DNA of 11,058 nt from Dichotomocladium elegans (lineage: Eukaryota; Mucoromycota; Mucoromycetes; Mucorales; Lichtheimiaceae). A program made the translations under genes and the position numbers. Below, in pieces: positions 1 through 7,001 of this stretch (positions are counted from its first letter, which is position 1; every line of letters starts with the position of its first letter). The stretch lies in the NCBI GenBank assembly GCA_025716815.1, contig JAIXMN010000119.1, positions 1-11,058 on the forward strand, given 5' to 3'. The notes below the pieces were generated by a model. It was not told where the DNA came from. It searched no databases and worked only from the letters and a program-made list of their open reading frames with translations.

Positions 1-244
1 CTATGTCGTTGGGCACTCGTGTCCGGCTTATTGCTAGTACAGCTCACCGATTAGTCGTTGAACGTTCGTATATCCTTAAAGTACTGATATACGCTTCGCT
101 GCAAATTGTCTCTAAATTAGAGATTTCCTTGCAATTCACCCAATTTGCTATTAAACTATTAAGTTTAATGGAGCTCATAACGTCTTTAGATATTTTATTA
201 ATTTTATTTTTTACTATTTTATTTATTTAATGTCGATATTACAA

Positions 245-538
245 TTAAGGTAGTTTCACATTTTTATATCGTGAACTTTCTTTAATTTTTTCAATCCAAT
301 TATTATATTGTGTTAATTTATAACCAACAAGAGGATGTAAATTAGAAAAAGAGAAAAAATTTACTACTCTTTGAATATCTTTAACAGAACTAACTGCAAA
401 TTTATCATAATTCCCTGAAGTATCAATATTAACTTTTGTATTAAAAATAATTTTAAATGCTTCAAATAGCAATTTATGTGTTCTTTGTTTTAATGAAAAA
501 CAAATATCATTATTATTTTTAATAAAAAATGATCCGAA
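245..538 (-). pseudogene. Mirror copy of LAGLIDADG_1 fragment (left arm)
   Basis: Reverse-strand duplicate of the fragment at 1088-1381, identical where compared. It encodes the C-terminal half of a LAGLIDADG_1-type homing endonuclease, including VVNFFSFSNLHPLVGYKL and the ending SRYKNVKLP. The second LAGLIDADG motif is destroyed and there is no proper start, so it is not an intact gene. Confidence 0.8.
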
Positions 539-568
539 TTAAAAATTTAGTTTATCCAGATAATAAAA

Positions 569-753
569 TTATTTATTATTTAACCCCAATTTATATAACA
601 TTGAATTATGCATATATGGCATAACAAGGTTTCGTAAAATTCCTATTGATTTAGCTCGAATAGTAATTCTAGGTTGAGTAGGTGTATGAAATCTTAAAAT
701 ACAATCAATATTATATCGAATTTTAAGAACATTAATTAGTTTTGTAACATCTT
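569..753 (-). pseudogene. Mirror copy of LAGLIDADG_2 fragment (left arm)
   Basis: Reverse-strand duplicate of 873-1057. It encodes the C-terminal part of a LAGLIDADG_2-type endonuclease (EDVTKLINVLKIRYN, then TPTQPRITIRAKS). The reading frame loses its similarity at the arm boundary, whereas the right-hand copy continues into the spacer. This suggests the left copy is the derived one. Confidence 0.75.
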
Positions 754-872
754 AAATATAATATAAAAAAAAATAAAAAAAAAAAAAATTATATAATGAG
801 TAAAATTTAGTATTAGTCTTACATGATTCATATGATAGCATTATATTATTTGTACTGATTCATATAAAGTTG
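754..872. other. A-rich spacer of the inverted repeat
   Basis: This is 119 bases between the arms. It opens with a long A-rich run (about 760-790). It contains two near-direct copies of TGATTCATAT (about 824-833 and 856-865). Its right edge (842-872) reads in frame into the endonuclease fragment of the right arm, so the spacer is continuous with that arm and not with the left one. Confidence 0.85.
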
Positions 873-1057
873 AAGATGTTACAAAACTAATTAATGTTCT
901 TAAAATTCGATATAATATTGATTGTATTTTAAGATTTCATACACCTACTCAACCTAGAATTACTATTCGAGCTAAATCAATAGGAATTTTACGAAACCTT
1001 GTTATGCCATATATGCATAATTCAATGTTATATAAATTGGGGTTAAATAATAAATAA
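842..1057 (+). pseudogene. Decayed LAGLIDADG_2-type endonuclease, C-terminal fragment
   Basis: An open stretch of about 71 codons begins after a TAG at 836-838 and ends with TAA at 1055-1057. It reads CTDSYKVEDVTKLINVLKIR, then a TPTQPRIYIRAKS-like segment, then LVMPYMHNSMLYKLG. This is the typical C-terminal third of the LAGLIDADG_2 (PF03161-like) endonucleases of fungal group I introns. The part with the two catalytic motifs is missing; an A-rich run lies upstream where it should be. It is therefore a non-functional remnant of an intron ORF. The family assignment rests on remembered conserved motifs, not on a search. Confidence 0.75.
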
Positions 1058-1625
1058 TTTTATTATCTGGATAAACTAAATTTTTAATTCGGATCATTTT
1101 TTATTAAAAATAATAATGATATTTGTTTTTCATTAAAACAAAGAACACATAAATTGCTATTTGAAGCATTTAAAATTATTTTTAATACAAAAGTTAATAT
1201 TGATACTTCAGGGAATTATGATAAATTTGCAGTTAGTTCTGTTAAAGATATTCAAAGAGTAGTAAATTTTTTCTCTTTTTCTAATTTACATCCTCTTGTT
1301 GGTTATAAATTAACACAATATAATAATTGGATTGAAAAAATTAAAGAAAGTTCACGATATAAAAATGTGAAACTACCTTAATTGTAATATCGACATTAAA
1401 TAAATAAAATAGTAAAAAATAAAATTAATAAAATATCTAAAGACGTTATGAGCTCCATTAAACTTAATAGTTTAATAGCAAATTGGGTGAATTGCAAGGA
1501 AATCTCTAATTTAGAGACAATTTGCAGCGAAGCGTATATCAGTACTTTAAGGATATACGAACGTTCAACGACTAATCGGTGAGCTGTACTAGCAATAAGC
1601 CGGACACGAGTGCCCAACGACATAG
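873..1625. repeat. Right arm of large inverted repeat
   Basis: The arm pairs base for base with 1-753. It sits in its natural context: the group I intron core continues past 1625 and leads into a cob exon at 1736. The arm stops inside the motif GACATAGTC (1619-1627), which resembles the 3' strand of P7. The same motif recurs at 1668-1676. Confidence 0.95.
1088..1381 (+). pseudogene. Decayed LAGLIDADG_1-type endonuclease, C-terminal domain
   Basis: After a TAA at 1085-1087 the frame is open to the TAA at 1379-1381. It reads GSFFIKNNNDICFSLKQ, then KLLFEAFKIIFNTKVNID, then SVKDIQRVVNFFSFSNLHPL, ending RYKNVKLP. This is the second half of a LAGLIDADG_1 (PF00961-like) endonuclease. Just upstream, LLSG can still be read (about 1063-1074), but stop codons and scrambled bases occupy the place of the acidic motif (expected ...TDAEGSFF), so the catalytic acid is lost. 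It follows a fragment of a different LAGLIDADG subfamily by only 30 bases, so this intron has hosted two kinds of ORF. Confidence 0.8.
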
Positions 1626-1735
1626 TCAACTTAATATTAAAATAAATTTAAGTTAGAAATGGTCGATGACATAGTCTAAACTGACCGGTGACGGTCAGAA
1701 GATACAGTTAAATGCTGTATCGATAATAAAAATTG
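1382..1735 (+). ncRNA. 3' part of cob group I intron (catalytic core)
   Basis: Core elements typical of fungal group I introns are visible: TTGGGTGAATTGCAAGGAAA (about 1482-1501), a GACAATTTGCAGCGAAG element (1516-1532), AACGTTCAACGACTAATCGG (1560-1579) with GACTA at 1570-1574 as the P7 5' strand, and a TAGTC partner at 1623-1627 or 1672-1676. Near the end are two clear hairpins: CTGACCG/CGGTCAG with a GTGA loop (1681-1698) and ATACAG/CTGTAT (1702-1720), probably P9 helices. I place the 3' splice after the G at 1735, because a split Phe codon then gives FIWGGFSV. The 5' part and 5' exon are not in the window. Confidence 0.75.
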
Positions 1736-2001
1736 TCATCTGGGGAGGTTTCAGTGTAGATAACGCTACTCTAAACCGATTCTTCAGTCTTCACTACTTA
1801 TTACCATTCATCTTAGCAGCTTTAGCAGTAATGCATTTAATTACATTACACGAACATGGATCAAGTAATCCATTAGGAATTACAGCAAATGCTGATAGAA
1901 TTTATATGCATCCTTATTATTCATTTAAAGATCTAGTAACTATTTTCTTATTCTTCTTAGTATTAGCATTATTCTTATTCTATGCTCCAAATAAACTTGG
2001 T
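1736..2001 (+). CDS. cob: Cytochrome b, internal exon
   Basis: Cytochrome b is the membrane core of complex III in the inner mitochondrial membrane; it carries hemes bL and bH and the quinone sites. This exon encodes [20 protein letters not shown] followed by LLPF and [15 protein letters not shown], a near-invariant stretch with the helix D heme-ligand histidines (FSLHYLLPF and AVMHLITLH). A membrane helix and YAPNKLG then follow. Both ends fit group I rules: the intron before it ends in G (1735), and this exon ends in T (2001). Codon phase runs cleanly into the next exon (NKLG then HPDNYIPANPM). The first half of cob is outside the window. The first in-frame ATG (1831) is internal and is not the start of cob. 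Confidence 0.95.
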
Positions 2002-2967
2002 CAAACTTCAGGGATGGCCGTTCAACAAAGTAATTTGTTGAATTATGATATCGCTGTATGCTGGGACAGTTTAGATATTATTAGTACTCGAAATGTAAGT
2101 GCAATTTTAGTGCCCTTTTCAGTTAAAATCTATAATATTGTAGACCAATCAGCAGGAAACCAACGAAATGTTTATACTACGATGGGATCCTCAGAGACTA
2201 CACGCGATATTTCCGATTTAATCTTGCCAAAGTCTAATACAAAAGACACTAATGGTTCAGATAAAGATGAAGATTTTAATTATTGGTTAGCCGGACTAAT
2301 CGATGGAGATGGAACACTCTCAGTATATAAAAGCAATGCTCAAGTATGTGAAATTACTTTGGGTGAAGAAGATGTTAAAACTTTATACAAAATTAAACAA
2401 AGATTCCATGGGTCTGTTTTAAAAAGAAGTAAAGTTAAAGCTTATAGATGGAGAGTGTCCAAAAAATTATATGTAACAGATGTTATTAATTCTATTAATG
2501 GTAAATTATTAACTTACTCAAAACACGTACAATTAGTTAAAGTTTGTAATAAATTAAACATTGAACCAATTATTACTAATAAAATTAGTAAAAATAATAG
2601 TTGGTTTACTGGATTTTTTGATGCTGAAGGTTATTTTAGTATTAGAAATAATTATACTTTAACAATTAGTGTGGGTCAAAAATCTAAAGATATTTTAGAA
2701 GAAATTCAAAAAGAATTTGGAGTCGGTAATATTTACTATGATAAAAGTTGGAATGGCTATAATTATGTCATTACAGATTTACAAGGAATTAAAACAATGC
2801 TTACATATTTTGAAAAATATCCATTAAAAACAATAAAACATCCGGACTTCATTACAATAAGAAGATTAGTTTTATTTATTGAAAGAGGTTATCATTTAAA
2901 AAATCATCCTCTCAAAGATAGAATTGATAACTTAATTAAGATCTTTAAAAATCGGAAAAAGATATAG
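2002..2967 (+). CDS. LAGLIDADG homing endonuclease/maturase in cob intron
   Basis: The ORF has no start of its own in the intron. It continues in frame from the preceding cob exon, which is open from at least 1738, and is presumably cleaved from that fusion. Numbered from the internal ATG at 1831, residues 1-57 are exon. Residues 58 to about 147 are poorly conserved and overlap the ribozyme core. The first LAGLIDADG motif [10 protein letters not shown] is at 152-161 and the second, [10 protein letters not shown], at 258-267. Both catalytic aspartates are present. The ORF stops at 2965-2967 inside the S element, so the coding end and the ribozyme overlap. It is a monomeric two-motif protein that looks intact. 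The likely role is intron homing and/or splicing help. Confidence 0.9.
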   Translation, partial: QTSGMAVQQSNLLNYDIAVCWDSLDIISTRNVSAILVPFSVKIYNIVDQSAGNQRNVYTTMGSSETTRDISDLILPKSNTKDTNGSDKDEDFNYWLAGLIDGDGTLSVYKSNAQVCEITLGEEDVKTLYKIKQRFHGSVLKRSKVKAYRWRVSKKLYVTDVINSINGKLLTYSKHVQLVKVCNKLNIEPIITNKISKNNSWFTGFFDAEGYFSIRNNYTLTISVGQKSKDILEEIQKEFGVGNIYYDKSWNGYNYVITDLQGIKTMLTYFEKYPLKTIKHPDFITIRRLVLFIERGYHLKNHPLKDRIDNLIKIFKNRKKI

Positions 2968-2978
2968 TCCACTAAACG
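2002..2978 (+). ncRNA. cob group I intron with in-frame maturase/endonuclease ORF
   Basis: The boundaries are fixed by protein continuity across NKLG|HPDN, with T before and G at the end of the intron. Core elements surround the ORF: a Q/P4-like AATCAGCAGGAAACC (2148-2162), an R element CCTCAGAGACTACACG with GACTA at 2196-2200, and the S element AAGATATAGTCC with TAGTC at 2965-2969, which pairs with GACTA to form P7. The endonuclease domain lies between the two P7 strands, so the ORF occupies a P8-type loop. Confidence 0.88.
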
Positions 2979-3042
2979 CATCCTGATAATTATATTCCAG
3001 CTAATCCAATGCAAACTCCTGCATCTATTGTACCTGAGTGGT
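2979..3042 (+). CDS. cob: Cytochrome b, 64-bp mini-exon
   Basis: The exon encodes HPDNYIPANPMQTPASIVPE, then W and one base of the next codon. This joins NKLG upstream to [19 protein letters not shown] downstream. The PEWY motif at the ubiquinol-oxidation (Qo) site of complex III is split by the following intron (PEW|Y). The phase works exactly: 21 codons plus a T that completes TAT with the next exon. Confidence 0.93.
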
Positions 3043-3119
3043 TAAAAGATGCCTCTCTTTAAAAATCTCGCTATATGCTTGGAAATCCTTCCCATTATCG
3101 CATCGATACTTTAAAGTAA

Positions 3120-3966
3120 CAACTCGATCGAGAAAGGCTACAAGCAAGTAAAAATTATAAATTTGACTTCAGAGATTGCACGCGAGATGTAGATATAAAT
3201 CTACAAAGATACAATCCAAACTTAATTGGATCCGGGATCTTCTTTGTACAATTTGTTTTTATAGTACTTCGACAAAAGGTAAAAAAAGATTGTCAAGAGA
3301 AGAAAGACAACTTATCAAGTTGTCTTCCTTCTCAAGCACTTATTGGTATTTTACTTGGAGATGGTCATCTTCAAAAAAGATCTTCAACAGCTAATAGCAG
3401 ATTTATGTTTGCTCAAACATCTGTAGATCACAAACCCGGGGCGGCGACAGCGCCCCCGGGGCCTGCTTATTATGAATTTGTGTTTAAATTATTTGAGCCA
3501 TACTGTACAGCTGATATGAAATCATATTTAAAAACTTGGACAGACAAAAGATATGGAAAAGTTTATCAATCATTGTCTTTTGCTACGATGGCTTTACCTT
3601 CCCCGGGGCGGCGGCACTGTCGCGCCCGCCCCGGGGCTTGTTTTAATGTTTTTAGAGAATCTTTTTATCCAAATGGGAAAAAAATTGTACCTGTTAATAT
3701 TAATGAATTATTAACAGATATTAGTTTAGCTCATTGAATTATGGATGATGGATCTAAACAAGGAAAAGGTGTTCACCTAAATGTATATGCTTTTTCTGAA
3801 GAAGACATTAAAAGACTTACTGATACATTATCCAATAAATTTGGATTAAAGTGTTCTGTTCATACACCTAAAAATAAACCAAGAATTTATTTAAAGGCTG
3901 AATCAATGATTCAGTTGAGAAGTAAAACATCATATGCATCCTTCGATGTATTACAAAATAGATTAA
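3120..3966 (+). CDS. LAGLIDADG_2-type homing endonuclease with TGA-Trp, two GC insertions and a 3' frameshift
   Basis: The frame is open from 3120, after a TAA at 3117-3119. It reads through [12 protein letters not shown], motif 1 [13 protein letters not shown] (3336-3374) and motif 2 [14 protein letters not shown] (3723-3764). The Trp of motif 2 is TGA (3735-3737), which marks genetic code 4. No ATG precedes 3405, so the start is unclear. Two GC-rich palindromes lie inside the gene in frame, adding about 10 residues (3435-3464) and 13 residues (3601-3639). After LRS (about 3920) the family's C-terminal pattern continues in the +1 frame as [14 protein letters not shown], ending at TAA 3964-3966, so a small indel has occurred near 3920. 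Without it the frame runs into the cob exon and ends only at 4331. The gene was recently active but is probably damaged now. Confidence 0.82.
3435..3464. repeat. GC-rich palindromic cluster in endonuclease ORF
   Basis: A CCCGGGGCGG...CGCCCCCGGGG hairpin with CGACAG in the middle. It is inserted in frame between DHK and AYYEF of the endonuclease and adds about ten Gly/Pro/Ala-rich residues. Confidence 0.85.
3601..3636. repeat. GC-rich palindromic cluster flanked by CTT duplication
   Basis: A 36-base palindrome starting CCCCGGGGCGGCGGCACTGT, inserted in the endonuclease ORF and bounded by CTT on both sides (3598-3600 and 3637-3639). Deleting 39 bases restores LPCFNVFRE, the expected family sequence. 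A 34-base stretch of it matches the reverse complement of 5370-5403 at 32 positions. Confidence 0.9.
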
Positions 3967-3981
3967 ATCAATTAAGTGAAG

Positions 3982-4331
3982 ATCTTCTACCGTTCTATGC
4001 AATTCTACGATCAATTCCTGATAAATTAGGAGGAGTAATTGCTATGTTTGGTTCTCTATTAATTCTTCTAGCTATGCCAGTATTAGATACTTCAAGAGTT
4101 AGAGGTTCAGCATTCCGACCATTAATGAAATTCTCTTTCTGGTTACTAGTAGTAGATTTCTTAATCTTACTATGGTGTGGTGGTCAACACGTAGAAGAGC
4201 CATTCATTAGCCTGGGACAATTTGCGACAGGGTTCTACTTTGCTTGGTTCCTTGTATTAGTTCCAGCTATTGGTATTATCGAAAATACACTGATGGATTT
4301 AAATAATTCGTCATCAGTAGATCGACTCTAA
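3982..4331 (+). CDS. cob: Cytochrome b, C-terminal exon
   Basis: After completing the split Tyr codon, the exon encodes [20 protein letters not shown], then [20 protein letters not shown], then [10 protein letters not shown] and [10 protein letters not shown]. These are the last membrane helices of cytochrome b. The stop is TAA at 4329-4331. The tail NNSSSVDRL extends a little beyond the usual end. The reading frame is intact and TGG is used for Trp. The intron ORF upstream happens to be in the same frame with no stop before this exon; that results from the frameshift in the intron ORF and is not a real fusion. Confidence 0.95.
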
Positions 4332-4332
4332 G

Positions 4333-4946
4333 ATTAATTTTAGAGATACAAGTATTAAACCGAGTAATAATTCATATAAATATAGTTATGTATTCTTACC
4401 GGTTGTATCCTTTTCACCAGATCTAAATGATACTATTAATCCTAATTATTAGGTTATCATTTAAATTCGAGTGATGCAGAAGCAGCTGAAATTGATGCCC
4501 TTTAGATTATGAAAGATCTATTAGTCCTCTATTAGAAGAAAATATTAATCCAAATAGACGACAATTAAGTTTAGATGAATTTAATGATTCTTCTTCAAAT
4601 TTAATAATTGAAAATGATGTACCTGAAAATGATGTACCTGAAAATTCAGATTATACACCAAATATTAATTCACCGGATTTACCATTCCTTTAATGTACCA
4701 AATCCAAATGAAGATAAAGATTTATTTGATTATGTCTCTAAAGTCTTTGAATTAGTTAAAGAAGAAAAAGAGAATGTAAGAGAATTTTTATTAAATTTAA
4801 TTTGTGACGATGGAGATCCTACAATGTTTTATTTATTTAGTGTATCTGTAATTTTATGTTGTATTTTAGTAATTACAATTATTGGATTAGGATTTTCTTT
4901 ATTGATTTGTAATTTTATGTGGACTTCATTTTGGTATTATAAATAA
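4333..4946 (+). pseudogene. Unrecognised acidic ORF with C-terminal membrane segment, frameshifted
   Basis: Three frames must be joined to read one plausible protein. It begins SYKYSYVFLPVVSFSPDLND, changes frame near 4441-4449 (AATTATTAG), again near 4498-4504 (GCCCTTTAG) and near 4688-4693 (TTCCTTTAA). It continues NVPNPNEDKDLFDYVSKVFE, then a hydrophobic stretch from MFYLFSVSVILCC to LICNFMWTSFWYYK, and ends at TAA 4944-4946. Each shift is at a short run and is a one-base change (two missing, one extra). A 15-base tandem repeat (4610-4639) encodes ENDVP twice. No ATG opens the first segment. It may be a free-standing ORF spoiled by sequence errors, a decaying gene, or a former extension of cob. 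Function is unknown; the layout suggests a soluble acidic head and a membrane tail. Confidence 0.5.
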
Positions 4947-4978
4947 GACTTCTGATAACCTTTATAAATAATTATAGA

Positions 4979-5260
4979 TTAAAAATAAATATTCTCCCCT
5001 TTCCACGGTATCAAGATTAATGCCTTCTCGTGGCGATATCGTAAGTAAACTGATGGCTTATCCATAGTTGAAACCAAATTAATCGTCTTTTCTTTAATTA
5101 AGGCATTTCTATTAATTAATAACTTTACTAATATATAAACAAGGTCCAAGGAGTATAAGTCCAATAAATCACTTAATAAAGGGGTAATAAATAACAAACA
5201 CATGTATAAATTATATAATTAAGAATGGCTTTGCAGAGGTGGTATTAAAGATGATCACCA
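4979..5260 (-). other. Unassigned AT-rich stretch with a 74-codon open frame
   Basis: The reverse strand has an ATG-started open frame (5203-4979) that begins MCLLFITPLLSDLLDLYSLD and ends in a more polar tail. I do not recognise it. It may be the end of an ORF eroded by the GC hairpins at 5267-5403, or chance. No tRNA or conserved gene is visible here. Confidence 0.25.
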
Positions 5261-5266
5261 AAATAG

Positions 5267-5289
5267 CCCCGGGCCCTCCGGGCCCGGGG
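5267..5289. repeat. Perfect GC hairpin
   Basis: CCCCGGGCCC and GGGCCCGGGG pair around a TCC loop. It lies in the spacer 3' of rns. Confidence 0.85.
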
Positions 5290-5295
5290 TAATTT

Positions 5296-5339
5296 CCCCA
5301 ACCCCAACCCCAATTGGGGCCTACGGCCCCCAATTGGGG
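5296..5339. repeat. (CCCCAA)3 repeat leading into a GC hairpin
   Basis: Three copies of CCCCAA (5296-5313) merge into a hairpin with stem CCCCAATTGGGG and loop CCTACGG (5308-5339). The loop type GGCC-TACGG/CCGTA-GGCC recurs at 9679-9768 and 10741-10755. Confidence 0.8.
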
Positions 5340-5369
5340 AAATTGATATAAGATTTACTTTACACTTTT

Positions 5370-5403
5370 CCCGGGGCGGAAGCGACAGTGCCGCCGCCCC
5401 GGG
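5370..5403. repeat. GC-rich palindromic cluster 3' of rns
   Basis: A 34-base palindrome nearly identical (32/34) to the reverse complement of the cluster at 3601-3636. It is bounded by ACTTT at 5364-5368 and 5404-5408, which looks like a target duplication. It interrupts a reverse-strand open frame. Confidence 0.85.
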
Positions 5404-5404
5404 A

Positions 5405-5537
5405 CTTTAGAGTATTGTGTTTAACGGTAAAAATAATTTTTAAAATAAGTTTATAGATAAACTCATTATCTTCATCACCTTTTATTAATGGATCATAAAG
5501 TAAATTAAAGGTATTAAGAGGAAGGGGGGGTGTTTTT
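5405..5537 (-). pseudogene. Possible eroded ORF downstream of rns
   Basis: Just beyond the rRNA 3' end the reverse strand reads NLLYDPLIKGDEDNEFIYKL and ILKIIFTVKHNTLK before the GC palindrome at 5370-5403. If the palindrome and one ACTTT copy are removed, the frame continues as CKVNLISI. This is more protein-like than random AT-rich sequence, but it is short, has no start outside the rRNA, and I do not recognise it. Confidence 0.3.
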
Positions 5538-5539
5538 GG

Positions 5540-6975
5540 TAATAACCATTCAGCCACTCGTTCCCGAACGGCTACCTTGTTATGACTTCAGACCAGTCGT
5601 TTACTATCCTTGGATGTCTATTTCTACAGATATCAATTATTAAAACTAATAATGACTCTGTAGAAAATCAACAACTTCGGGTATAGCTTACTCCCAGCCC
5701 GTGACAGGCAGTTAGTAGATCTTGAAGCTTTAATTTCACCGCGACGTGGTGATTCGCGATTACTAGCAATTCCTAATTCATGAGCTCGAGTTACAGAGCT
5801 CAATTCACAAAGGGGAAATTTGGGGATTACCTCCAAGTTACCTTATTGGATCCTTTTGTATTCCCCCTAGCAGCACGTCTGTAGCCCACTCCATAAGGGC
5901 CATGAGGGCTTGTCTTAGTCCTAATTATTCCAGTTTGTCACTGGATACTCAATTAGAAATTAACTAATTGCAAGGGTTTTGTTCGTTATGCGGACTTAAC
6001 CTTACATCTCACGACACGAACTGAAGACAGCCATGCAACGCCTGTGTAACATTCAAGGAGTGGTAAGATGTTGTGCGGATCATCACATTAAACAACATGC
6101 TTCACTGCTGGTTTTCAAGACCCTCTATACTTTTGGGTTTCAACCTTGCGGCAGTACTCCCCAGGTGGAGTGCTTTAATCTACATTTATAGACTGATTTA
6201 ATAACCAATCTAAGACACTCATCGTTTACGGTATTGGGACTACACGGGTATCTTAATCCGTTTTGCTCCCCATACTTTCGTACCTCAGCGTCAGTGTTTA
6301 GTTAGAAAGAAGCCTTCGCCTTAAGCGGTCTTCCGAAGATCAACAGATTCCATCCCTACTCTCGGAGTTCCTCTTTCTCCATTACACTCTAGTTTCATAG
6401 TAACTGGAAAGTTTTTATTCGTTTAGTTTGAAACAAATACAGTCTTGTGAAACAGCCTACGTACCCTTTAGACCCATTAATGATGAATAATGCTTACCCC
6501 TCTCGTATTACCGCGACTGCTGGCACGAGATTGGTCGGGATTAATAGGAAAGTACAGTCATTATCCTCCTTTCCGTTAGGACTTTATCAAATTAATGTAT
6601 CCGTCCTTCTAGGTGACTGGTTCAGCCTTTCGGCCATTGACCAAGATTCCTCACTGCTGCCGATACTTTGCTCGTGTGGGCCTTTTTCATTCCCACTGTG
6701 GTTGATCATCCTCTCAGACCAACTATAGATCATTGGCTTGGTAAGCCGTTACCTTACCAACTACCTAATCTATTCAATAGGTACATCCATAGGCGGAAAA
6801 TTATCCTTTTGATATTTGGTATTCCACCAATCCTATGGGTAGCTTGCCTATTCATTACTCACCCGTTCGCCATGTCCAAACACATAGTGTTTGGCATTCG
6901 ACTTGCATGTGTCAAGTCCCTAGATAGCATTCACTCGAAACTAAGTTTAAATTTTTACTTAATATTCTGATAGAA
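5540..6975 (-). rRNA. rns: Mitochondrial small-subunit rRNA
   Basis: Read on the reverse strand, the universal landmarks occur in order. GACACATGCAAGTCGAA (about 6899-6915) is near the 5' end. GTGCCAGCAGTCGCGGTAAT marks the 530 loop (about 6508-6527). GATACCCGTGTAGTCC marks the 790 region (about 6238-6253). ATGTTGTTTAATGTGATGAT, CGTGTCGTGAGATGTAAG and TACTAACTGCCTGTCACG (decoding region, about 5700-5717) follow, then ATAACAAGGTAGCCGTTCGG near the 3' end. The length of about 1.43 kb fits a fungal mitochondrial rns. Both ends are estimates: the 5' end lies near the hairpin at 6967-6983, and the 3' end follows GGCTGAATGGTTATTACC. No intron or large insertion is seen. Open frames across this interval on either strand are shadows. 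Confidence 0.95.
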
Positions 6976-7001
6976 AATATCAGAAATTAAAATCTTATTG
7001 T

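Larger units (their letters stand above)
1..753. repeat. Left arm of large inverted repeat
   Basis: This arm is the reverse complement of 873-1625: paired positions sum to 1626 wherever I compared them, and I found no mismatch. It holds reverse-strand copies of group I intron sequence and two decayed LAGLIDADG fragments. The arm begins at the first base of the window, so its true outer end is unknown. It has no cob exon beside it, unlike the right arm, and is probably the secondary copy. It could be a genuine inverted duplication or a fold-back assembly artefact. Confidence 0.95.
3043..3981 (+). ncRNA. cob group I intron interrupting the PEWY motif
   Basis: The intron starts after a T (3042) and ends in G (3981); removing it restores [13 protein letters not shown]. 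The core is compact and lies in the 5' part. The R-like element CTTCAGAGATTGCACG has GATTG at 3174-3178. A P8 hairpin TGTAGA/TCTACA spans 3188-3205. The S-like element AAGATACAATCC has CAATC at 3212-3216, which pairs with GATTG to form P7. The P7 sequence differs from the usual GACTA/TAGTC, but both strands change together. The endonuclease ORF overlaps the core and extends 3' of it. Confidence 0.85.

Noticed and set aside
3..230. 75-codon ORF on + strand and its twin at 1396-1629 (-)
   Set aside because: They run antisense across the conserved group I intron core and exist only because that structured RNA lacks stops in one frame.
3176..3394. 72-codon ORF on + strand
   Set aside because: It is a shifted frame of the intron endonuclease, whose real frame holds [10 protein letters not shown].
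5633..5836. 67-codon ORF on - strand
   Set aside because: It lies within the 3' domain of rns.
6447..6970. Overlapping ORFs on the + strand
   Set aside because: They are antisense to the conserved 5' half of rns.
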